Source of the DNA: Bactericera cockerelli
Lineage: Eukaryota; Arthropoda; Insecta; Hemiptera; Triozidae
Assembly: GCA_024516035.1 (NCBI GenBank)
Contig: CM044964.1
Location: 17,241,084 to 17,305,083 of the forward strand
DNA: 64,000 nt
Direction of reading: 5' to 3'
In this document: piece after piece, positions 56,053 to 64,000 of the stretch
Numbering within the stretch: position 1 is the first letter of the stretch
How the letters are laid out: each line of letters starts with the position of its first letter
The notes under the pieces: model-generated
Databases searched by the model: none
What the model saw: only the letters and a program-made list of their open reading frames with translations
What the model was told of the DNA's origin: nothing
Position numbers and translations under genes: made by a program

Positions 56053-57721
56053 GGAAACTAATTAGTAAATTTTCAGCTAATGAAATTGGCCGTGCTTAAG
56101 AATCAAACAACAGACCTCCTTGTAACGTGTCCGTTGCATGAACTTTATAATGATAATTTTATTTCTTATTTTACAATAAATTGGATAAAAATAATAATAC
56201 TTCTCAGAAGATGGTCACTAGGCGATGCTAATTCTCTTAGCTTTTTCTCAAACCGTTCCTCATAGCCGTTCCTCATGAAGTCAAAAACTCAAATAAATGA
56301 GTAAAAATTCCAGCATTGGGTTGGATCCAAACCTTCTGGGGCTACTAAAGAGAAGATAGAGTTCCGAGGACCCAGCTCTTTTTATATTATTTTCAATGAG
56401 GGAGTCATGCGGTATAACTAATGAGGGAGTTATCTTTTTCTCTCTTTTTATTACCCTCTTCCATTTCAGGTTCCTCACACTCCTCCTTCCTCCTCTTCAC
56501 ATCCCTTTATCATCCCTTCTTCATTATCTCTCTCCCTCATTTATTCCCTTTTCTCTCTCTCCTGACCAAAACTTTACCTCGAAGTGGCAGTGTCTCAAAA
56601 ATGCGGCTACAACGAGGGAAATATTTTCAACCCCAAAACTTTTCTAAAGTTTAATTTGTGCGAGGTAATTTCCACATACCGAAAGTTTCGTACGCTTTTT
56701 TTCTCTGTTCCTCTTCGTCAATCTCAAAGTGGAGGGGATAGAGATTCTTTATCCTTCTCTCTCTTTTTTTATTATCTCCTTTTACCTTTATTCTTCCTCC
56801 TTTCTTTTGTTTTTTCTCTTCTTTACTATGGTCTCCAGGGTTGTGAATTATTGCACTTTCTCTTTTTTCTGTTTTTTCCTGTATTTCTCTTCTTCTTTTT
56901 TATCTCGTTTTTCTATCTTTGTTTTTTCTCTCTCTCTCTCTCTCTCTACTCTTTCTTTTATCTCTTTTTCTCTCTCTTATTCTTTCTCTCTCTCCTTTTA
57001 CCCTATACTTTTCATTCTCTTTTATTTATTTCTCTTTACATTTTCTCCTCTTAATTAATCTTTACCTGTTTCCTCTATTTTCTACTTCCTCTAGAGCTTG
57101 TAATCACTTTCTTTTCACCACCATCATTCCAATTTCACTTTCTCTATACGATATTATCCTCATGGCCTTTTTATGCGTCGAATACCTATGTTTTGGCGGC
57201 TTACAAATTTTAAACTTTGAAATAGGAGAACGGATTTTTAATCAAATTCTCTTTCCTCTGCTAGTATGTTGTATTTTTCCTCTTAATGTCTCACTGTAAG
57301 ATTGAAAAGGTACAAGTAGCCATATTTATTATTTAGAATCTTCACTCATAACTTTGCCCAGGAAAAGATATATTTATAAGAGTACTAAATTTACATTATG
57401 AAGGGACAGGGTTTATAGAGAGAATATTGTAAGAGTAAGGTTGAATTATGGTAGGGTAGTGTGTGTACACAAATACATAGTTTTGAAAATTCCATTTCCT
57501 CTATGTTAGTACGAATACTCTGAGTTTGTTATGGAGTTTTATTTGCACAAATACACACCCTTGTTTGATATCTTTAGCATAGGAGGTTACTGGGTGCTGA
57601 TTTTGTGATGTTGTTAAAAATTTACAATGACTTTTGAGGAAAATGAAAATTTAATAAAAAGAATTCTCAATATTCTTATTGTTGGGGTAAATTTAATAAA
57701 AAGATACCTCAATATTGTTGG
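56053..57721. other. Gene-free sequence with pyrimidine tract
   Basis: 56440-56560 and 56740-57055 are CT/TTC-rich, and their 156-, 109- and 126-codon frames are Phe/Leu/Ser artefacts. The rest is AT-rich with no gene. Confidence 0.6.
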
Positions 57722-57757
57722 GTTTTAAACGTCGCTTTCAATTCCATGGTCATATCA
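57722..57757 (-). mobile_element. 5S-SINE tail fragment
   Basis: 'tttaaacgtcgctttcaatt' and 'ccatggtcatatc' are the reverse complement of the family 3' end. Confidence 0.7.
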
Positions 57758-57883
57758 TATTCTTATTGATACTTTAGGCAGTATTACGCTCTAAAAATAT
57801 GACGGAAATAGCTGAAGTCTATATTTCAACGAAGTCATTAAAGACAGGCATTTTACCCTCTATTGTCTGGAAACTTATGGACG

Positions 57884-58020
57884 GGTCGAGACTCGACTGC
57901 TGGGTCCCAGCTCATGTAGATTTAGCATCACGTGATCAATTTGTACCAATCACAGAGCTCCAAATTGATCACGTGACCTTACACCTAATTGAGCTGGAAC
58001 CTAGCAGTCGAGTCTCGACC
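57884..58020. mobile_element. Fold-back hairpin with 60-bp arms
   Basis: 'ggtcgagactcgactgctgg' through 'cacgtgatcaatttg' (57884-57943) is nearly the reverse complement of 'caaattgatcacgtgacc' through 'cagtcgagtctcgacc' (57961-58020). The 17-bp loop contains 'taccaatcacagagctc'. An 81-codon frame over it is accidental. Confidence 0.85.
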
Positions 58021-59017
58021 AGGCATCAATGTTTTACAGCGTAAAACGTGTTGATCTCTTGCGTTTCACATACAGTTCGTACAATGCACCCTGTATAACT
58101 GTACTCCATGTAAGTCTTGAATTAAATAGAATATACATTTTAATTCGGAAAACTTTTTCAGTCTTGTATAATTATATTTATGCGTAATTTATATTTTTAA
58201 TATACACGTATTAAACTTACATGAGAGTTGTATTTGGCTGGATTTATGTTCTGTATTAAGCTCATCTTAATATACAGGGTGACCCGTTATGATGTTCTTT
58301 CAATATTCTTGGATTTTCCGAGTCTTATAAAAGTTGTAGGCGTTATTGCCACTTAATTTCTCTGGTAATCGTTAAACCATACCTAAGTTCTGTGATTAAG
58401 CACCTGAGTACTGTAGTGATGAATTCAATATACACATTAATAGAAGCCTCCTTCATTTTTACGAATACATGAGTAGTTTCCTATTTACTGTGGCTAATCT
58501 TTCACAGTCTCACAACGGTATGGTTTAGTATTGATGAGGAGCCGCGGGTTTAAGTTAGGGTAGACAGACATGGATACCGGGCGGTCCAAGTCTAAGTCCC
58601 ACACTTTTCGGCATGAGCTTTCTCCTCCTCAAAAAAATCTTTCATACAAGTAATTGCTGCAATTAATTAATTTACTATCTATCCTTTACTTTACTATTTA
58701 TTTTACTTATATACTTTACTATATATTTTACTATCCTAGCTTTTACACTAAGTTTTTTATAATCCTATTCAGTATTAATTAGCTAATTTTATATGTAACT
58801 ATTAAGTATCAGTATTACGTGTGACTGGAAAATGCTGTTCCATTGCATTATTCCCCAAGTTTATAACATTTGAGATGTAACTTTATAAGTAAGAAATAAA
58901 CTTTAGGTATGAACTTGGCACTTGCAATATTTTATGTATGTTTACGACTCTCACTCGCTACGACACTCAGTGGTGTTGATACATAGTTCCTCTTCCTCAT
59001 AATATTATTGTAGTTGC
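58021..59017. other. Gene-free sequence
   Basis: 'caccctgtata' at 58069 and 'tatacagggtgac' at 58273 are MITE-like ends pointing away from each other. No gene. Confidence 0.5.
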
Positions 59018-59145
59018 ATGATGGTTGCACGAACGGTGACCTGATTTCGATTCCCGGTAGTGTAATTTTTTTCTCTGTATTTGGAAATCCAAATTGTCCA
59101 GGTCCACTCATAACTCGTGAGAAAAATTAAGTATTTATTTGTATA
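59018..59145 (+). mobile_element. tRNA-like SINE, family T4 (diverged)
   Basis: 'ggttgcacgaacggtgacct' and 'gatttcgattcccggtag' (B box), then 'ccaggtccactcataactcg' and 'tgagaaaaatta', matching the T4 body. The A-box side is poorly kept. Confidence 0.65.
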
Positions 59146-59221
59146 ATTATGGAGACCAGTGGCGTTATTACAAGAAGGAATAAGTTAATTATGATTCGGC
59201 ATTTCGTAAAACTGTGCTGTC

Positions 59222-59325
59222 ATTAGTAGGTAGGTATAAATATGCCTACCTACTAATAATATTATTAGTAGGTAGGCATATTTATACCTACCTACTAATA
59301 ATATTATTAGTAGGTAGGTATAAAT
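59222..59325. repeat. Perfect 78-bp palindrome overlapping a 46-bp palindrome
   Basis: 59222-59299 is an exact palindrome centred between 59260 and 59261. 59280-59325 is a second exact palindrome sharing the same arm. The unit 'attagtaggtaggtataaat' thus appears in alternating orientation three times. No coding. Confidence 0.95.
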
Positions 59326-59397
59326 AACATTTAAGACAGTCGATCCACGGCCGGAGCAGACTTTACACAGAGAAAATTCTGTTCCCTCCGTATATGT

Positions 59398-59632
59398 GAG
59401 GCTGACATTTCCGGCCCAACCCAGGCTGGATGAGGTTAATGTGGGTAGCTAGTACGATTTCCAGCAAATGGAGGGTAAAATCCCCGTCCTAATCCAGGAC
59501 GTTTAATCAAATAAAATCGTTGGCGTTAGGAAGGGCATCCATGCAGTCGTAAAAAATGTGCCAAAACCAATCAACCTCAAACATGAGGTTGAACAACGTC
59601 GACCCTGCTTAAGCGGGATAAGACAGAGTAAA
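59398..59632 (+). mobile_element. Chimeric SINE: 5S-SINE body with RTE-like tail
   Basis: The body 'gaggctgacatttccggccc', 'ccaggctggatgaggttaat' and 'aatggagggtaaaatccccg' is joined to 'cgttggcgttaggaagggca', 'tcaacctcaaacatgaggtt' and 'gaacaacgtcgaccctgctt'. Same junction type as 37772. Confidence 0.85.
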
Positions 59633-60617
59633 AGAAGAGGTAGGTATAAATACACGAAAATAAATAAAGCTTGAGGGTGGTGATAATGCTCAGGCCTTAG
59701 GGCATTCTAGACCTAAACACATAGAAATCCCATAGATTCTTAAAATTTATTTGTATGAATCATAAAATTCATAAATCATAATATCAGAAATTAACTAGAA
59801 TTGATTAGATCCCTTTGACATATCCCTATGAAATCCCAGCATATTTTCCTCTATGGCCATCCAGTATGTACACATTGTACACATATAACTTCGAAATTCT
59901 CGAGTTTTTTGTGTGTGGTAATTAAATTTTCGACAGCATCTTTCATACCCCGGGGCTATGACGTCTACTTGGGGGAGGGGGAGGGTGGGAGAATATTAGA
60001 CACGCCGTCAAATGAGAGAGAGAGAGAGAGAGGAAGAAATAGAGAGAGAGAGAATGATGAGTTTGGAGGTAATCTCACGAGGGATGAAATTAAATTTAGT
60101 AGTTTAGAAATGATAAGGGAAGAAAAATTGATCAAAAAAAAATAAAACACAATTGAATACAGAGTAGATAATTATAGAACGAAGTTGATTTAGTATACAT
60201 CATTTGAATAGCATATCTACAAAATATACTGCAGAATAGGTACAATAGAATATAATATATAATGAAATAACTAATGGAATAATACATAAGATAATAATTT
60301 ATATAATATATTAATTTACCTATACAATTATCTATCGTGCGAAATTGAAACCAAATTGTCTTTTGAAATGCTAAAAGGAGACAGGGGAAATTCAAATTTG
60401 CACTCTTCTAACACTGCTTAATCGTCAAGCACACTAGTTTTAAGATCAAAGAGGACACTTGTAAATTTGTAAATGTGCCTGATCAAAGCCTTGCATTGTT
60501 AATTAAATGCACACCATGTACCTAAATAATATTATGTACAAGGCACAAGTATCTACATCTTAGATATCCTACAACTCACACGTACCTAGGAAATGCATAA
60601 GAGCTCGTTTGATTACC
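59633..60617. other. Gene-free sequence
   Basis: A GA patch at 60010-60055 and AT-rich sequence at 60130-60330. No gene. Confidence 0.5.
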
Positions 60618-60778
60618 GTGCACTGGTAGTCAAATGGTTATCGCACTAGTCTGGTAATCCAGGTAGCGTAGAAATCCGTTGGTTCGAATCCCACCCAGTG
60701 CATGAATTTTTCCTCATTTATTTGAGTTTGTGACCACATAATACAAAGACTTTGAGGGTTAGTTCGTAGAAAATCCGA
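60618..60778 (+). mobile_element. tRNA-like SINE, family T2 (best head)
   Basis: The head closes on itself ('gcactgg' ... 'cccagtgc'). It has the A-box-like 'tagtcaaatggttatcgcac' and the B box 'gttggttcgaatcccacc', then 'gtttgtgaccacataataca' and 'gagggttagttcgtagaaaa'. The longer-than-tRNA variable region suggests a Ser/Leu-type ancestor; this is an inference. Confidence 0.85.
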
Positions 60779-60779
60779 A

Positions 60780-60878
60780 CACGTGACGTTGGCATTTACG
60801 GCCCTACCCAGATTCGTACGATTCCCAGAAAATGAGGGTAAAACTCCCGTCCTGACTATCTCAAATGACGACGTTAAT
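60780..60878 (+). mobile_element. 5S-SINE body fragment
   Basis: 'cgtgacgttggcatttacgg' and 'ccctacccag', then 'ttcccagaaaatgagggtaa', 'aactcccgtcctga' and 'atgacgacgtt'. It abuts the T2 SINE directly. Confidence 0.7.
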
Positions 60879-60936
60879 ACCAAAGAGAATCAATGGACAT
60901 CAAAGGAACCTGGACATTGGATATGGGCGTCCATAT

Positions 60937-61142
60937 AATAATATCGTCTTATTTAAACTACCCGATTATTACTATTAAAGTCCCATTATTCCAGCAGTGA
61001 GCCAAAGACACAATGTTATGTGGTAAAAATCCCAAATGGGAGGATAACTGTCTTGTCATGTACCAGCTTGGTTTCGAACCCGCGACCTCTGGAATCTCTG
61101 GATTCACATATTGCCGCCTTTACCACTGAGCTACCGGGACAG
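60937..61142 (-). mobile_element. tRNA-like SINE, family T1 (near full length)
   Basis: Minus strand 'tcccggtagctcagtggtaa' (A box), 'gaggtcgcgggttcgaaacc' (B box), 'accacataacattgtgtctt', 'tggctcactgctggaataat' and a tail to about 60937. The cleanest T1 head in the window. Confidence 0.87.
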
Positions 61143-61179
61143 ATATAATCCTCTCACCACCGTGATATAGGTCAAAAAT

Positions 61180-61232
61180 TATTATTATTATTAAAGTGCC
61201 TTAACCACTTGACCACTTATGCATGTTCTATG
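61180..61232 (-). mobile_element. T2 SINE fragment
   Basis: (att)n followed by 'gccttaaccacttgaccact' and 'tatgca', the reverse complement of a T2 head start. Confidence 0.5.
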
Positions 61233-62182
61233 TGAACTAGAATAAACGTGACGTCACGCGACTGCAGATGAGAGTAAGAAAATGAAGCATCAACTCTTAA
61301 TTAACATCAGCAGGTGGTTGGAAAATGGGGTTACATCCCAGCTACTCAGCGGGGTGCCTATACTCCATCTTGTGAAATCTTTGCAGGAAAATCGTAAATG
61401 TGTTGCTTGTGAGCGGTGCTTCAAATCCATGGTTTGAAACTGTGTTAAGGGATGTGTAATGCGATTATTGTTTTTAATATCTACATGCAAAGTGCGTTGA
61501 GGGTTGCGTCTACTATTGTTTTAAATTTCATATACAGACATATGAAACTCATGTAGGTCTATGGTAGAGGTTGAAAATAAAGCCTGCACCGATGGCCCTA
61601 ATTTCATATATTAGAACCTTAGGGCCGAAGTGTTGTATAATGTGTACTTAGTTACCTATACCTATGTTTATGAACTTATATTCGAAATGTAGATATATGC
61701 ATTTGTAATAATAATATATGGATATTCTGTCTAAATATATTCTGTGTGCCTACCTACATATTGTTTCGATTTTTAAATGAAACTGTGCTAAGGGTTTCGT
61801 ATATTGTTTTAAGGTACATCTTTGCTAACAAACTGTGATGAGGTTAGTGTATTCACAAAATGCTAATTTGGGGGTACCCGGCAGGGTAATATTTTCAGCA
61901 GCTGTTGCCCTTGCTTCCTTCAGAGCGGCAATAATTCGCATGCTGAGACCGAGTAGGCTGAAATTCCAGGAAATTAAAATGAGTTGGATAGAACAAGGTG
62001 ATCCTGAAAGTTAGGAACACTAACTTTTATGTCGAGAGAAGTTAATGCTGATTGTCTACATGCTACGTATTATTTTTACTAGTACCTACGCTATTTTTAA
62101 AAAGTATTAAAAGACTTAAATTTAATTTCAGAATTCTTAAAATTGTAGACTGTAAAGTACTGGTTATTGGGTTTTCGAAATT
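61233..62182. other. Gene-free sequence
   Basis: No supported feature over about 950 bp. Confidence 0.5.
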
Positions 62183-62376
62183 CAATAATAATAATAATAC
62201 TTATTAGTGGAATTTAACCAGGCGAGGTTCATGCCTAAGAGTGTTATTATTATATGTGGTCAGAAACTCAAAGAAGTGAGGAAAAATTCATGTATTTGGT
62301 GGGATTCGAACCAACGGATCCCTACGCTACCTGGATTACCAGACTAGCGCGTTAACCACTTGACTACCAATGCACG
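62183..62376 (-). mobile_element. tRNA-like SINE, family T2 (full length)
   Basis: Minus strand: 'tgcattggtagtcaagtggt', 'taacgcgctagtctggtaat', 'ccgttggttcgaatcccacc', 'gaccacat'-like middle and a 3' (att)n at the plus-strand left end. Confidence 0.85.
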
Positions 62377-62646
62377 TAAAAAGATCCTCAGATACTTAAT
62401 TAATAATTATAAAAAATAAACTTTTTTTTATAAAAAATATAAAAATAAAATAAATAAAAATTACATGATTTCAAGTCATAAGACTTCTGTATGTGTAGGT
62501 ACCACCGTCATACGTATAATAACATGCAGGAGGTATGGGTTCGATTCCCGGGTGTATTTATTACTTTAGATTTTCGAAGTCTACTATCACAACTTCTCGA
62601 GGAAGAATAATTCCAACTATACTTCCAATACAACAATTCCACAATA

Positions 62647-62706
62647 ATTCCAATTTTGAGTAGCAGGTTGATAAGTTTCCAGCGAATGAAAGGCAAAACC
62701 TACCTG
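62647..62706 (+). mobile_element. 5S-SINE body fragment
   Basis: 'gtagcaggttgataagtttc' and 'cagcgaatgaaaggcaaaac' match the body. Short and diverged. Confidence 0.55.
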
Positions 62707-62790
62707 ACCTCCCTAACATCAGTCATTGTTCATTTATGTTGAGTCGGAAGACAAAGCTAAATGTTAAATGATGTTCTTCTACAAAAAAAT

Positions 62791-62985
62791 AATAATAATA
62801 ATACTCTTTAATGGAAGGTAACCACCAGGCCAGGTTAATGCTCAATGCATTTTAGTCTTATTATTATATGGTCAAAAACTGAATTTAATGAGCAAAAATT
62901 CATGCACTGGGATTCAAACTAACGGATCTCTACGCTACCTGGATTACCAGACTACCGCGTTTACCATTTGACTACCAGTGCACAT
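62791..62985 (-). mobile_element. tRNA-like SINE, family T2 (full length)
   Basis: Minus strand 'tgcactggtagtcaaatggt', 'ctagtctggtaatcc'-type segment, a damaged B box ('gttagtttgaatccc') and the middle 'gaccatataataataagact'. It ends in (att)n at about 62791. Confidence 0.82.
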
Positions 62986-63025
62986 TGACTCGAAGAACTG
63001 AACCAACTGAACTAGAGATTCGAGG

Positions 63026-63128
63026 TTAATGCTCAAAGCATTTTCTACCACCTAACCCTCAGAGCCTTATTATTATGTGGTCACAAACTCAAATTAATGA
63101 GGAAAAATTCATGCACTGGGTGGGATTG
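63026..63128 (-). mobile_element. T2 SINE, head lost
   Basis: Plus strand 'ggttaatgctcaaagcattt', 'tctaccacctaaccctcaga' and 'tgtggtcacaaactcaaatt', then 'catgcactgggtgggatt', where similarity stops at the B-box side. Confidence 0.78.
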
Positions 63129-63887
63129 ACCTTAGCACTTGAAAGAATAACCCTAAACGTAGACTTACCCAGAGAGTCCAGGTTGACAGGTTCTTGGCAG
63201 TGAGAGCAGCGAGACCCAATCTTCCGCTGGAACAATTCTGAGGAAGTAATAAAATGAATTATTATTAAAATAGATATAAAAAATACGTTCAAACAAATAC
63301 GAGTTAATGTGGCCAACAGGTTTGTGAGTTTCCTGCGAATGATATGAGATATGTAAAATTGCAATTACATAGTAATAATTCTCTTTAGGAACTGTATTGA
63401 AAACTCATAGACTGAAAATTACTTTAGGTACACTTGTGTCAACCATTTTAACGATTTATCTAGGGAAATCAAATACCTAATCAAGTGATTTTGAGGCAAA
63501 TGGCACACAAAAAAAAAAAAAAAAAAAAAAAAAAAACAGATAAATCAAATGAAAAATCTGGCACATTGGAAATAAGAAGAGAACACGTCAGAGCTACACA
63601 ATCCCAGATTGAACGATTTTGAAGTGAGTACAGGTGAAAAATAATTCATTTACAATTGAAAATAATTTTAGTACAAATTTTCTTAGCTAAGGTAAGAGAA
63701 AGAGAGAGTTCAAAATAAAAATAGTGGTCATTCCAAAAAAATATTTAAAGAAAGCACTAAAAAAAACCGACCGAAAGATATCAGAAAGTAACTACTTTTT
63801 TAGTAATAGGGTATTTTGTAATTGGAATTCATTAAGTGGTGTCGTATTAAGTCACCATCAACAAACTCATTTAAAGCTAAAATAATT
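63129..63887. other. Gene-free sequence
   Basis: Contains a 5S-SINE scrap ('acaggtttgtgagtttcctg' and 'cgaatga', about 63317-63343) and a poly-A run of 28 at 63509-63536. No gene. Confidence 0.6.
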
Positions 63888-63937
63888 GCGTCGCTGGCGC
63901 GTTGTATGTACCGGTTCTCGTAGAATCACCGAAGTTA
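63888..63937 (+). mobile_element. 5S-SINE head fragment, short-head type
   Basis: 'gcgtcgctggcgcgttgtat', 'gtaccggttctcgtagaatc' and 'accgaagttaa', then replaced by 'tcaaatcaaatcaaaagttt', probably another element's end. Confidence 0.75.
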
Positions 63938-63969
63938 ATCAAATCAAATCAAAAGTTTATTGTGAGTAA

Positions 63970-64000
63970 ATATACAGGGTGTTTCTAAATTATACCGAAA
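63970..64000. mobile_element. MITE-like terminus at window edge
   Basis: 'tatacagggtgtttctaaat' matches the terminus of the 24431-24764 element. The element continues beyond the window. Confidence 0.4.

Noticed and set aside
36609..62376. Functional tRNA genes at the A/B-box pairs
   Set aside because: Heads recur as families with common bodies and (att)n tails, and many have damaged arms. They are SINEs; no single-copy cloverleaf was convincing.

Overview
This window looks like repeat-rich, AT-rich insect nuclear DNA. It has intron-sized non-coding stretches, a clear splice donor, very many (GA)n/(CT)n tracts, several SINE families, MITEs, fold-back elements and decayed LINEs. There is no operon structure, no prokaryotic gene packing and no CRISPR. 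The overall feel (GA tracts, frequent 'taggtaggtacc' runs, repeat style) suggests a hemipteran, perhaps a delphacid planthopper. That species guess is an impression, not a proof.

Only one host gene is supported. At 27761-28208 on the minus strand lies the first coding exon of a neuroligin-like synaptic adhesion protein: signal peptide, start of the cholinesterase-like domain, EDCLYLN motif, and a GT splice donor. I see no further exon of it in the 27 kb to its left, so intron 1 probably spans that whole side. The DNA to its right is upstream or 5'-leader sequence. Almost all long open frames in the window are translations of simple repeats or SINEs.

The rest is a dense record of mobile elements. 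The most striking are SINEs whose head is derived from 5S rRNA. Three near-identical full-length copies with target-site duplications lie at 7897-8176 (-), 11516-11783 (+) and 15043-15315 (+). Many older or partial copies accompany them, including a short-head subfamily. Their central body also occurs joined to a different, RTE-LINE-like tail (37772-37985, 59398-59632), so the family is modular. At least seven tRNA-like SINE heads are scattered around, and two of these families share a core around 'accacataataat'. DNA-transposon relics include a TTAA-flanked piggyBac-like MITE (21254-22235) and a 334-bp TATACAGG-ended MITE (24431-24764). Fold-back repeats are common, several with a 'ccaatca' loop. 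A 5'-truncated, frameshifted R1-like reverse-transcriptase pseudogene lies at 30609-32316.

Large purine/pyrimidine tracts sit near 2.7-3.2, 9.3-9.7, 10.9-11.2, 11.9-13.3, 41.4-42.4, 47.8-48.8 and 56.7-57.1 kb. At 50218-53075 a ~1-kb sequence appears twice around a GC-rich insert. The second copy differs almost only by one- and two-base deletions, which points to an unpolished assembly join more than to biology.
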